From Condylostoma magnum (taxonomy: Eukaryota > Ciliophora > Heterotrichea > Heterotrichida > Condylostomatidae): a stretch of 20,785 bases of DNA. Positions 1 through 10,714 of this stretch are shown piece by piece. A program made the translations under genes and the position numbers. The stretch lies in NCBI GenBank assembly GCA_920105805.1, contig CAKKTI010000319.1, positions 4,745 through 25,529 of the forward strand, in the 5' to 3' direction. Below the pieces are notes generated by a model that had not been told where the DNA came from, did not search any database, and saw nothing but the letters and a program-made list of their open reading frames with translations. Numbering within the stretch: the stretch's first letter is position 1; every line of letters begins with the position of its first letter.

Positions 1-348
1 AAATGTTATATGGGCACAGTAATTTTCCTCTCCTTCTTCTCCTTTTGGCTTATGATGCTTTACTTTACATTTTATTATGTTTCCGTATTGTCCAAAGTAA
101 CCTTGCTGGATTAATAGCTATGTAATATTTACCTGCTCATTGGCCAGTTCCGGGGATAAATGCATTACGTAGACCAGATTTCTCTGAATTACTCGCTTGT
201 TAGCATATTAACGCAATTAAGTTTTAGTCATGCGAGAAGGCGTAGATTGTTTAGCTTTTTTTCTATTAGATCGTTTGGAAGGAGCTTTTTAAGGGTTTTT
301 AGTAGGAGATGAAATTAGGCTTTGACTTGAAATTTAACCCTTATCCAT
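1..348 (-). CDS. CNOT4/Not4-type RRM protein, N-terminal part, cut by window edge
   Basis: The first 116 residues are present, from ATG at 346-348 in a good A-rich context (AAATTAAATGG). Residues 1-50 are basic and Ser/Lys/Gln-rich. An RRM then begins with IQRNLVYVMHLSPELA (residues 54-69), followed by GYFGQYGNIIKCKV (83-96) and the RNP1-like YCAHITF (110-116), where the window ends. This matches the RRM of the Ccr4-Not ubiquitin ligase subunit Not4/CNOT4 (VVQKNLVFVxGLSxRLA, then EYFGKFGKI). In Not4 a RING finger precedes the RRM. Here no Cys/His-rich segment lies upstream, so this copy seems to lack the RING. In-frame TAA and TAG codons read as Gln. The family assignment of the RRM is strong; a Ccr4-Not role is inferred. 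The 213 bases upstream, up to the next gene's stop, are pyrimidine- and CA-rich on the coding strand and look non-coding. Confidence 0.8.
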
Positions 349-561
349 TTAATTTGCTAAAAGGAAGGTTTTAGGGTTGTTTATGAATTTTAAGAAGAAT
401 TTTGAAGAGTTATTGGGCTAGGATTTAAAGTGTTGGTATTGTAAAGGAAGATTGAAGGAATTAAAGGAGTATTTAGATTATTTTTATTTATAAAGATATT
501 GTTTCTACCATATATTTCCTTTTAGTAATAAAACTTAATAAACACACTTATATTAATGTTA

Positions 562-1762
562 CTAATCAAATAACTCTGGCTCTAAATCTTTAATAATAGA
601 ACATGATTCATCATCATCTTGAGATAACTTGTAATTAAACATTTCTTGCATATAGTCTAATCTTCCTATTTGCTTCATTTTAGTATAGAATTCTGGATTA
701 GTCTTTATCTCTTATGCTATAAGTCAAAATCCTTTTTAGTATAAAAATTGCCTTTATTCACTAAATATTCTTTCTTATCTCTCTTCAAGGGAAAGATTAC
801 GCATAAAGTTCATAAAATAGTCTTAAAAAATTACACTTTCTTTATAGCCTGTTATTTAATTGTATGTTAATAGATTAACATGCTAAGTATTATAGTTTTG
901 TATATTAAAATCCTATTTTAAACAAAAATGCCTATATGCATTCTTGATATCTTTTACTTTTTTATTTATAACTTATGATTTTCTAAAACAATCAAAATCA
1001 TTGCTTTCTTAGTAATCATATATGACTATAGGCTCTAATGACCCAAATTCAAAGCTTAATTTAACTTATTTACCTTAATCAGTGTGTGCTATTAAATAAG
1101 TTTTATGCTCCTGATCAGGGTTTATTTAATCTTGAAATCTTTTAAACCTCTCTTCAATATAAACTACTTTCTCTTGATTTAACTCATGGTCATCATTGTA
1201 AAATATTCTTCAGTTTGGATCAGTCTGCCGAAATCTGTGTAAAAACATTTTTATTTTACTAAAAGATGTCTACTAGCATTGTTCTAAGCGTTTGATTGCA
1301 TAATATTTATAAAGAATGATTGCTTATCTAAAACTATTAGCTTTTGTTAAGTACTATTATCTTATTTATAGTCTCAAATTTCTAATTGATGTATTCTTTT
1401 AAACAACATATTTAATACAGTCTTATAGGAATAGATAGTAATTTATGCTAGTTTTATTTTTAATTAATTCTAAATTTGTATGATTAATAAGGCAATATGA
1501 AATAAACATCTCTCGACATTCTACTATTATACATGGAAGATTTGATATAACTCATCAGACTTGATTCTGTTGTTATTATTTTGAGAATTTTTGTAAGTTT
1601 TTATATTGGATATTGTAACTTTTAGATTATTAAACTTTCCTTTTCTCCTACTAAGATACTTTTAATATTGGAATTTATATAAATGCATATTAGCATATAA
1701 TTCACTAGCTGAAAAATATCCGTCTTATTGTTATTCTATTTATAATAATTACAAGATTCCAT
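562..1762 (-). CDS. Unrecognised protein, about 382 aa, with two predicted very short introns
   Basis: The last 220 or so codons (1224 to 562) are clearly coding: acidic and Gln-rich text such as NWRIFYNDDHELNQEK and GFWLIAQEIKTNPEFY, ending SIIKDLEPELFD before tandem TAG TAA at 559-564. UGA is read as Trp at 1210-1212 and 724-726. The best start is ATG 1760-1762, in an AAAACATGGAA context like the neighbouring genes. From there the best reading removes a 17-nt intron (1736-1752, all A/T apart from the GT and AG G's) and gives MESQQQQDGYFSASELYANM and onward. A second frame change near 1225-1259 is needed; a 35-nt GT-AG segment fits. Two other frames in 1260-1735 are also free of obstacles, because no stop exists in this code, so the N-terminal half is provisional. 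A minimal model starts at ATG 1507-1509 without introns. No domain recognised; it is followed 213 bases later by the Not4-like gene on the same strand. Confidence 0.6.
1225..1259 (-). other. Possible second short intron (35 nt)
   Basis: The frame that fits codons upstream of 1260 (same frame as the 17-nt-spliced product) and the frame that is clearly coding below 1224 differ by two bases. This GT-AG segment, GTAAAA at its 5' end and GGCAG at its 3' end, is the only nearby one whose length joins them. A shorter 25-nt segment with the same 5' end (1235-1259) would instead join a different upstream frame. Which one is real cannot be told from sequence alone. Confidence 0.25.
1736..1752 (-). other. 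Predicted 17-nt spliceosomal intron
   Basis: On the minus strand this reads GTAATTATTATAAATAG, an A/T-only body between GT and AG. It lies 10 bases after the start codon of the 562-1762 gene. Removing it switches the reading to a frame that gives convincing protein text for the next 150 or so codons. Heterotrich ciliates (Stentor, Blepharisma) are known for 15-16-nt introns, so the size is believable. No transcript evidence is available here. Confidence 0.45.
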
Positions 1763-1850
1763 GTTTTGTGATTAGATAGGATTTTTATAAGTTATTCGAA
1801 TGTAATAATTGCTTAGTTTATCATTTCACATTGCTAATTTTTGGTAATAT

Positions 1851-4800
1851 TCAGTATGAACTACACCATAATATATAACAAAAATACTAAAGCTAATTAT
1901 CTAAATTATTATCGTGATGATTTCCAAAAACAGGAGATTGTTATTCTTCAAAAGATATATCAGGAGTTGATCTTATATTAAGTCTAGAACATTCATCATG
2001 TGTCGATATACCTTTTGAAACTTATTACTACGGCTAAATAGGCATTTGTTTGTTATTTATTGTATCTGGAACAACAGTTTCTTAGGCCTTCCTCTTTCTA
2101 CGGTTTCTGTACCAGTTTATTAGATAGTAAACATTTGCAATATAGAAAAAAGATATGCAGAGCATTATAGACGTCATAGTCATTATAATCATTATATTGG
2201 AGAATACTTCTTTATCTTCTGATGATTCGAAGCCATTGAATAGATAAAGATTCATTGATAAAACTATTGTTAAAATCATTTCCTAAAATATATTGACCAT
2301 ATTTCCTAGTATCATTATTTTAAAAGGTCTGATGATAACAATTAGCAAAAAGTACTGGATAAAAGTTACAGCTACTTGGTTTAGCAAGGCTAAAATCGAT
2401 TGCACAAGAGGATATGTTTGGAAAACTGCTATAATTATAATAAACATTACTTTCCTTGTATAAGTAAACACAATAAACTGAGATGTTAGCTTACTATTAG
2501 TTCGGAATCTTTCATAGAATATGCCAAATCGTTTGATACTAACCTCTTATTCTAGTTGATCCAAAGGCTTTTATAGTACAAATCTATGTAAATTTCTAAT
2601 AAAAACATAATACAATCCTATCAAAAGAGCACTAGCAATTAGATTGACTGCTATAGTAAAAATACTGCTTTAATAACTCATTAGTGTTATCATTATTCCA
2701 AAGCTGGTCATAATTATGCTTTCTTCAAATACTCTTATAAAAGCACCATATTAAAACTTTTGTTTTATGTTTCTTATCAAAAGGATGTCCCATCTAGGGA
2801 ATAATCAGAAGACTATAGCTGCACAAGAGTATAGTAACAATCATAATTCTATAATTTAACCAACTGCTTTAAATACATTGACTGAAACTTCCTAGTATTC
2901 AAATTGATCAAAAGGTAGAATATCATCTTCAGTGAAAATATACAGGAAAGTATTTGGTACAAAGCTTAGGTTAGCAAATTCCCATGTAATAAAAAATTAT
3001 CTAAGTTCACCTGTCATTGGTGAGTTCAAATATCTGAACATGTTGACTATTTGCATTATTTCCACAGTTTTTCATAAAGATGTTAAGTCCATATTTACAC
3101 CAGAAATAGAAAGTAAAAATGAAAATCCGATACTACCTCCTGTACTACTTCCAGCTGCCTCAGAAGTCTATTAAATATATTCTGATTCTTATGATATGTA
3201 TTCATCTTGCAAGCTTGTCTATAGTTTTTTGTTTCCAAGTTCTAGCAAAGCTTTACTTTTGAACTTATTATTTAGAGTGACATCAACTTAGCTATTTTTG
3301 GTTACTGAGCTATCAACTGTTATTTAGATGTCAAATTTATCATTAAAAACCAATTATGCATCAATATCCCAGCTAAAACTAATAACAGATGGTATAGAAA
3401 CTTTAACATTCTCTTTTATTTCTCCTGTTATTATCATATTTTCAGAGAACTGCACTTATATTTAATAAATATCATCTTCTAAGCCTATATACTATATTTA
3501 AGCAGTGGGGAGACTATCTGAGCAATAGCTTCCATTACATTAGAACCCTTCTTCTTTTATGCAATCAGTACTACAACCATCCCCAGATTCTTCATTTCCA
3601 TCATCGCATTCATATTTACCTAAGTTTAAACCATCTCCACATATTTCTTATTAAATGCAACTTTCAATTACTAGTTATTTTTCGTATTCTGATAGTATTT
3701 CATACTCGATATCAAAGGAAGTATTAAATCCTTGTATATTTGAGCAAGATAGACATTTATTTTAAACAAGTAGCTGTCCATACTCACATTCAATACAAGA
3801 TACAACATCATCTACAAATTAACAATCATAACATTTATCAGGACATTAAATACAGTTGTATTCCTTATCAATAATATTTCCTTAGGGACATATGCATTGA
3901 TTTTAATGTATTATATAGTTGCCTATACACTCGTTGCAACTACTACTATATGAGCTACAAAGAGGATCAACCATAACTTGCAACTCTTTTTTAAGGATTT
4001 CTGGATTCAGAATATTTGCAATTGAGGAAATATCTATTCATTATACACTCACTTAAAAATCAGTATGTGGTGTATTGACAAAAGTTAAATCAATCTAAAC
4101 TTGAAGCTGGTTATCAAGTAGTTCAATGCTATAATCAAACTCTCTCTTATCAACTTAAACCAAAAAATCATCTTTACTCAATTTTCGATCAATTGCTACT
4201 TTCTTAGTAAGTTGAACAATAAAAGTATATTTATTATTCTATATTCCTGTATACTTCAAAGATGGGGTTCCTATAGTAAGTAAACAACTAGATTTAGCAT
4301 TTTCACTTCCACCCGAACAAATAGCACCTTATTCAATTTTACAAAAAGTATCGCATCCATCATTACTTTCATTATTACCATCATCACACTCCATTCCTTC
4401 AGATCCCATTAGTTTACCATCTCCACAATATTCAATACAGTTTTAAAACAAAAGAGCCTTTTCTAAATCAGACTGATCCTCTACTGAAACTGTAAACTGA
4501 TTTGAGTAGTTCTAATAATCTAAGCATTTTTAGCAAACAAAATCATTTATTACTTAAATCTCTGAACACTGTAAACAAGCAGTTCTTCCCATACATACAC
4601 TGCATGGAAGGCTAGAATAACAGGATTTCAATCCTTCTATATTAATTAAATCTAAAGATTATGATACCATATAAAGTTGTCCCATATACCCTTGTCAATA
4701 ATTTGTCTTATCATAATTTCCTAGTACACAGTTGTATCTTAGCCAAACTAAAGATGAGTCAATAGGATTTACAGCTGTTTGGGTATCTATCAATACAAAG

Positions 4801-7800
4801 TTTATGTACATATTTAAAGTCTAATTAAATGTAATAGCTATATTATGTCATTCATCTGTATTAGGATTAGCATAGGTGCTTATTAGTTATTCAGTACCTA
4901 TTTTTATATCAAATTAAAGGTTACCTGAGTTTATATCAAGAGCTATATACTCATTAATTATATAGTCCTTGCATGTAAATATATAACCATCTTATGCTCC
5001 GTACATTCATATATATATGGTGAAGTCTCCAATTAGCACAGATTAGCTTATATTTTTTATGTAAGCATGTGATTGATTAAAATATAATCCTCTATTTGGT
5101 ACATATTAAGGAGTTTCATCTACAGACAAAACTAATTTGAAATCTTTATAGTTATATCTTTCAGCTTCATGATCAAATACAAAATCAATGGTTAAAGGAT
5201 CATAGCTATTTAACTCGCATTATCCATTATTGTCATAGTATCCATCATAACATAATTTATAACAACTCTAATCAGCATCAAAAGTATAAGACTAGCAATT
5301 ATAGTATGTCTCTATATTATCTATGATATAATCTTCAATTTAAACTGAGTAAATAAAGCCAATAAAATGCCTATACTAAAAGTCTGAATCTCCAAAAGTA
5401 AAGGTTTAAGATTAACTCGTATCTTGAATTATTAAAGCACTGGTGGCAATTTAATCTTAGAGTTGATTATTTAAATACAACTTGGTTTCTCTTATATTTT
5501 CATCTGATGTAAGTGTAATTAAAGCCCAACTCGATATAATAACAGTACCAGAAAGTGTTATATCTGATCTATCGGACATAAGCATTTCTGTATATAAAGT
5601 ATCTCCCATCAAATAACCAAAAAACCAAGTAATTCTTATATAATCCAATTTAACTCATAACATGCACATATCAACCATCTATGTTGGCTTAAACCACATC
5701 TAAAAAGTGAATGTTTATGGCATGTAGAAATTTTGATCTTAACTTATAGACAATGCCTAAGTAGTGTCATTAAATTCAAGTCCTGAGTATTAAGAAAATA
5801 TAGCTTAATTTGATCCAGTTCTTTCAATTTAGTAGTTTTTATAATGATCTATGTACGTAGTTTAATCTAAATCAAAGGTAAATATAAATTTCCCAGGTTT
5901 TGTTAGATCTTAACATACTCCACTTTAATCAATCTGATTATTATTTGGACATAAAGGTGTACACGCTTCTTGGAAATTAAAAGTATCTACAAGTCTACAA
6001 GTATCTACTATAAAAACTAAAGGATGATCTATAATAATAATTTGATATATAAATCCATTAAATTATCCCGTATTTGTTGAGTTGTTACCTATTGTAAAAC
6101 TATAATTTGAACTTGTGTCTTAAAACGGGTCTTATAGTGTTATTTACTACTCGGTGCTTGAGTTCAATTGAAGTACTGCGTTAGTATCATTATCCACTCG
6201 AAACTGAATAAAAGCCCATTAGTTTAATATACTAACATTCTGTTCAATTTTGTTAATATTTTAATGAGAAGATGATATGGTTAAAATTAATGACGAATTA
6301 GATGTCAATGCAATACTTACTTCATTTACCTAAATCAAACTCTTCTTAGAAAGTAAAACTCCATATTAGGCTAAAGAATTAATAGCTCCTGTCTAATTAA
6401 CCCACATTTATACAGTAAATTCAGGCTAGATTACAAAAGAATTTTCAGGAGAGACTATAAACAAATCAGTATCATTCTAAAATTGCAATCCTTGTTGAGA
6501 TGATGAAGTAGAGTTTATACTTACTGCTTTCTAAACTCCATGAAAACTATCATCAAAAGTATTTGACGTATAATCAAATACAAATCTAAGCTCACTAGGA
6601 TTAGGGTCAGCAGTACATACTCCTTACAATAAATTATCACAAATAGGCAAATCATTAGACATAAATTTCCAGGTAGTAGTTGGATTAACGGGATAATAGT
6701 TTTATATAAGGGAAGTCATTTAAGTTGCGGAAATATTACCAGGACCAAACTCAATTTAGTGAATTCAGCCGGAAAATTACTTATTTCCACAAGCCATTCC
6801 AATTTAATGATTATTAGGTGCCATATAATTTATCCATGATCCATTCGTTGTAGCAGTCTTCACAACAACTCCATCTAAAAGTAAGCTCAAATCTGTAGAG
6901 GACTCATTCACTACAACTAGTTACCAGGTATCAAATATAACTCCGTCATAGGTCATAATTTTGTAAGTTCCTGTACCAATATAATAATGGTAAAGTGTAT
7001 TGGTAATCATAAGCCTATTAATTGTTCCTTCAGTTGTCTCTACTCTTTTCATAATAACTGATTGTCTACTAACCCATACAGGTTTAATAAAGGCCATTAT
7101 ATAACTGCTATCAAACAGCCAGTGTTAGTATCCATACATTACCTATAAGTACTTATCATCTGTTTCAGGGGGGAAATAAAGACTATGATTCTGAAACTCA
7201 GGGTCATTCGGATCATCCCATTCTTTGAGTCCTTTCACTGCAGGTATGTTGTACTCTAATTGATTGTAATATACAGGCTGATCTGTTCCAAAATTATACC
7301 TCACTATCCAATTATAATAGTCAGAGGATTGATTAGTATCAAAAGTCTTACACTCTCCTGCTTCAGCAATTTCATTAGGATTTGAACAAGTTTTAAAGCA
7401 TTCTAATAAGATTTCACCAGATTAATCTAAACAGGTGCATAGCGGAGAGCCTAATGGATCACATACTTGCTCGCAGTTTGGCTAAGTTACAAGATTAGTA
7501 CAAGTTGAACTTTGGTAGCATTAGCAGTATTGGCAGCATTGAATTGACTGCAAAAAGCAAACTACAGGCCTAACTTTTATTCCAACTGTTCTATATTCAT
7601 TTCATATATTTAATTCCTGTATAGAAATATTAGAAAGCCCTTAAATTTGATTACTAGGAGATTTTCCAGCTAGAAGTAGCAAATCATAGGGCTAGTTTTG
7701 ATAATCAGACCTATAATCACTGTTAATTCAACCACTTGATATTTGCACTCCATTTGATTTCAACTCAACCACTTCGTCGAAATTGTTATCGATTTGAATA

Positions 7801-8408
7801 GTCAAGATTATTTACTACCAAATGCCATAAAAGTCACTAACAGTTGAAGTTTAAAATAGTTATTCATACCGATATACACTGATTATACCGCAGGATACTT
7901 CCAATTAAAGTCCTCTGAGATACTGACTCGTGAGATTATCATTAAAATTTCTGTATAAAATAATTTAGTTATAATTACAAGCATCATCCTCTACCAAAAC
8001 TCACATTTCTATGGTTAAATCAGCATTTAAGAAAATTGTTTGTCCAGAGATGTCTTGACTGGAGACTTGAATCCAACTATTATTTGCTTTAATCCCGAAA
8101 TCTTTATTCTCGAAGAGTTCTGGAGTAGATGGAGTAGCTACAGTATTAGTTTGTAAATCATAATACTCTGATTAGACATTCATAAATTTATAGGTGTATA
8201 TAAGAGAAGTACTTAAGACACAATTGTCTAATGCGTTGGGGCTGTAGCCATATGGACACTGAGGAAGGCAGTATCCAGGCTGGGCTAGGTAAACCGGATC
8301 TTGACAAGCTGTACAATCCGAGCTCTGTTGAGTTGGGCTGTTCAAGGGATATGTAGGGCAGGTATTGGTGTATACGAGTGTAACTAATAGGTTCAATATG
8401 TAAGACAT
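1851..8408 (-). CDS. Giant secreted/surface protein: laminin-G-like repeats, Cys-rich DUF4215 motifs, C-terminal multi-pass membrane region
   Basis: One unbroken frame of about 2185 codons from ATG 8406-8408. Residues 1-16 (MSYILNLLVTLVYTNT) are a signal peptide, then a Cys-rich stretch. At least four or five laminin-G/concanavalin-like domains follow, each with an aromatic EMW/QMW/YIW strand (near residues 136, 400, 690, 910, 1134). Two DUF4215 (Myxo_disulph-type) motifs, ECDDGN..S.DGC, lie near residues 1343 and 1602 among many Cys pairs. From about residue 1755 there is a Gly/Ser-rich membrane segment, FRYLNSPMTGEL, and about six to eight more hydrophobic segments, then a Gln/Asn-rich cytoplasmic tail. 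This architecture is common in large ciliate surface proteins of unknown role. UGA is read as Trp at 8001-8003, 7602-7604, 5007-5009 and 3072-3074, among others, and UAR as Gln throughout. The stop is taken as TGA 1851-1853; a TAG at 1893-1895 is an alternative. No frame-changing intron is needed. Confidence 0.85.
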
Positions 8409-8511
8409 TTTATTACATAAAAGGATTTTATTGCCAGGAATTAAATAAAGTAATACAATTTATAAGTCATCCTTTTAAAGAATCTTATGCTTCTAATCTA
8501 GTAATTTAAAC

Positions 8512-9003
8512 ATGCTCTTATGATAAATCAAAAATATCCAGCCCTGATATGAGCTAATTTGATCTAATAAAAAGGGAGATTTTTCTATATTGAACCACCA
8601 TAATAAGTTAGAAATGTATAATTAATAGACGAGTTAATATTTTGAAAGATTAATTGGTCAAGATAAGGAGAATTTGAATTACAGAAAAGAAACTATTCAT
8701 TTTATTCAGGAAAAGGCTTATTATACTTTAAAAATTACCATCATACTATAAGCTGCAATATAAATAATTATAAAAGGACTTTTAATTCAGAAGATTTTAT
8801 AAGTTGTTGGGCTGTAGTAATCTAATATCCTTTTACAACTTGATATATTATTATTGCTATGACTTTTCGAAAAACATTATAAAATTGAGCAAAGGTTAGA
8901 TATGAAAGCAAGGCTATTATTAAAGAACTGCTTTGAAATTAATGATTTAATATATTATTAAACATTAGAATATAGAAGCTCATCGAAATATATAACTTTA
9001 TAA
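8512..9003 (+). CDS. Small protein with an IQ-like calmodulin-binding motif, unrecognised
   Basis: Starts at ATG 8512-8514 (AAACATG context), divergent from the giant gene with about 100 bases between. The frame reads well when TGA is Trp (three early ones, for example in QPWYELIW) and UAR is Gln. Residues 24-70 are polar (NHHNKLEMYNQQTSQYFERL), then residues 80-95 give LQAAIQIIIKGLLIQK, close to the IQ consensus IQxxxRGxxxR with Lys and Gln in place of Arg. A hydrophobic helix and a basic helix (IEQRLDMKARLLLKN) follow. The stop is uncertain: TAA 9001-9003 gives 163 aa; the same frame could run to TAA 9151-9153 (213 aa), but that leaves only 17 bases before the next start. Calmodulin binding is inferred from the motif alone. 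Another frame begins at 8520 but is less convincing. Confidence 0.5.
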
Positions 9004-9170
9004 AGAAAACATTAATCTTTCCCATACCGCCATAGAAGATATTATTTATATATCAACTCTAATCCAACCTGTATACCAGTGAACTGTTCAATTCATTAAA
9101 AAGTTATAGCTCACTATATAAAACTTCCAAATACAACAACTGTATTGCAATAATTATAACAATTTAAAAC

Positions 9171-9551
9171 ATGGAACAAAGACGTCAGATGTACTAACCT
9201 TTAATATCCGAATCCAGCCGTGATATAGAACTATAACCTACAATTTCCCAGAGCCCTCCCCAGCCAGCTTAACCCCCGTAATAAATAAACAACACCATAT
9301 AATGCGCAGGATGCCGAGCACTTCTCCGATACCCTAGTCAAATCCTGTGTGTTTAATGCCCAAACTGCCGGACAATGACAGCAATTAAGCCCGTAGGCAG
9401 ACTGACATGCAACGCATGTCAAAATGTACTAGTGTTCCCAGCCGAAGCTAAAAGAGTAAAATGTCCTTGCGGAAATATAACTAACCTTGGCTTTTAACCT
9501 CACAATAGATATGCTAATCCTCCAGGGGTCAACTTTTAGGGATTTAGTTAA
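9171..9551 (+). CDS. LSD1-type zinc-finger protein (126 aa)
   Basis: ATG 9171-9173 sits in AAAACATGG. After a Gln/Pro-rich, probably disordered N-terminus (residues 1-42) come three overlapping LSD1-type zinc-finger units: CAGCRALLRYPSQILCVQC (45-63), CPNCRTMTAIKPVGRLTCNAC (63-83, first and last four residues shared with its neighbours) and CNACQNVLVFPAEAKRVKC with CPC (80-100). The plant LSD1 consensus is CxxCRxxLxYPxGAxxVxCxxC. Such small proteins act as scaffolds or regulators in plants and occur widely in protists; the role here is unknown. The stop is TAA 9549-9551, or TAG 9537-9539 four codons earlier. No TGA follows in frame for hundreds of bases and the frame would run antisense through the makorin-like gene, so a UAR codon must terminate here. 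Tail-to-tail with that gene, 38 bases apart. Confidence 0.8.
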
Positions 9552-9589
9552 ATAAAACAAATGTTACTTATAAAATATAAATTACCATA

Positions 9590-10144
9590 TCAACCACTGC
9601 ATCTTGTTATATCGAACCATGCAGTCTCTACATTGCTGAAAGTTATATTACTCTGGTTTTACTCTAGAATCTATACCTTGTAGTCATTGTCCGATATAAA
9701 AACAGAGGACTCTATCATGTCAGGACTTGGCATTAGACAGATTGGGCAGGATTAACTTACTTTTTCCTCCACATTTCCACGACTTCTTCATTACCGAATA
9801 CAGGGAAGGCAGAAAACATGACTACATCCTATCAAAAGTCCAAATTATCTGAGACTTTGACGAACCCAGACCTTGCATTGCTGGCATTAGGCATCTTGTA
9901 ATCCTTATGGATGTTAGAATCTACACTATTGGCCAAATTTGCAGTGATTTTCTATATAAAATTTGCAAATTGGCTCTATTGGATCATCAAATTCATAGTT
10001 TTTAGTGTCGAATACTTCTCGAGGCTAAGGAGTTGGAGGGTTAGGAACAAAGGAGTTTAGAAGTTTTGTTATTACTTCTTAGTTTACTTTTAGAACTGGA
10101 ACTTTTGTATAGTTTTCTGAAACAGGTGTACTTTAGCTTTCCAT
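9590..10144 (-). CDS. Makorin-like CCCH-RING E3 ubiquitin ligase, short form (184 aa)
   Basis: ATG 10142-10144 (CAACATGG). A CCCH zinc finger, C60-x7-C68-x5-C74-x3-H78, is followed at once by a C3HC4 RING: C87-x2-C90, C107-x-H109, C112-x2-C115, C133-x2-C136. The RING text CSHVFCLPCIRQWRSRGN, followed by SCPICLMPS, follows makorin (CNHTYCLKCIRKWRS, then KSCPECR), so it should bind an E2 and transfer ubiquitin. The CCCH finger suggests RNA contact. The conserved Trp119 of the IRxWRS motif is encoded by TGA (9788-9790), preceded by TAA for Gln118; this is one of the clearest code diagnostics in the window. The gene itself ends at TGA 9590-9592. Animal makorins have further CCCH fingers on both sides; here only one is seen. 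RNF113 is a possible alternative family, but its RING lacks the RKWRS-like extension. Confidence 0.85.
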
Positions 10145-10714
10145 GTTGATTTTAAATTTTTATATGAAAGTTATGCGATTTACGGTTTAGGACGCGGTTA
10201 ACTGTAAAATGTTATAAATTTTGGGTTTTAGTATAAAATATACAGAGTTTATCAGTATTAATGGTCGATTTACATTATCCTATCCTTTTTAATTATCCAG
10301 CTTGCTTTTTCAATTATAACTTCTCTATTTGTAGTTATTTATTAGTAGTCTTACAGTAGATTGTATTATTATATAAGGTATTAAGTACCAGTATTAATGA
10401 ATTCACTATTACTATGCATTTTGTAAGTATGATTAACAATCTACATAGATTTTATTATTATTAGCCAGAAGACTTATATTCAAGTCTACCAACTAAAAGC
10501 AACTAATTACCCTTCTTTACCCATTCAAACTAATCTTCATCCTCTTTAGCGTTATTCCCCATGAATAGTTTCCATTTTACCAAAATCTGTTAAATTTACT
10601 CTAATACTAAACCTTTACACAACTTTTATCCTATACCAATATCTCCCAATACCAAAACCAATCCAAACCGGATAAAATTACAAATTTCCTCATACTTTTC
10701 CCTAATAAAAATAA
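10145..10714. promoter_or_regulatory. Divergent spacer between the makorin-like gene and RPL35
   Basis: These 570 bases separate two divergent start codons, so they must hold both promoters. No frame on either strand reads like protein. The RPL35-proximal third (about 10490-10714) is strongly C/A/T-rich and G-poor on the coding strand, ending AATAAAAATAAATGG at the start codon. Similar pyrimidine-rich stretches precede the LSD1-type gene and the Not4-like gene. A 6-bp hairpin (AGACTT, 6-base loop, AAGTCT) lies near 10467-10484 but is not otherwise notable. No recognisable promoter motif can be assigned. Confidence 0.4.

Noticed and set aside
2932-3174. Plus-strand open frame of 80 codons
   Set aside because: Antisense shadow of the giant surface protein's first membrane segment and SLWKTVE stretch.
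8487-8650. Alternative start at 8487 or 8520 with a 16-nt intron (GTTAATATTTTGAAAG)
   Set aside because: The splice works on paper, but the frame starting at ATG 8512 reads well through the same stretch without an intron and has a better start context.
9231-9422. Minus-strand Cys-rich open frame
   Set aside because: Its Cys codons mirror the zinc-finger codons of the plus-strand LSD1-type gene, which has the recognisable motifs.
10467-10484. Small hairpin in the divergent spacer as a possible RNA gene
   Set aside because: Only a 6-bp stem with a 6-base loop and no flanking structure or promoter boxes; expected by chance in AT-rich DNA.
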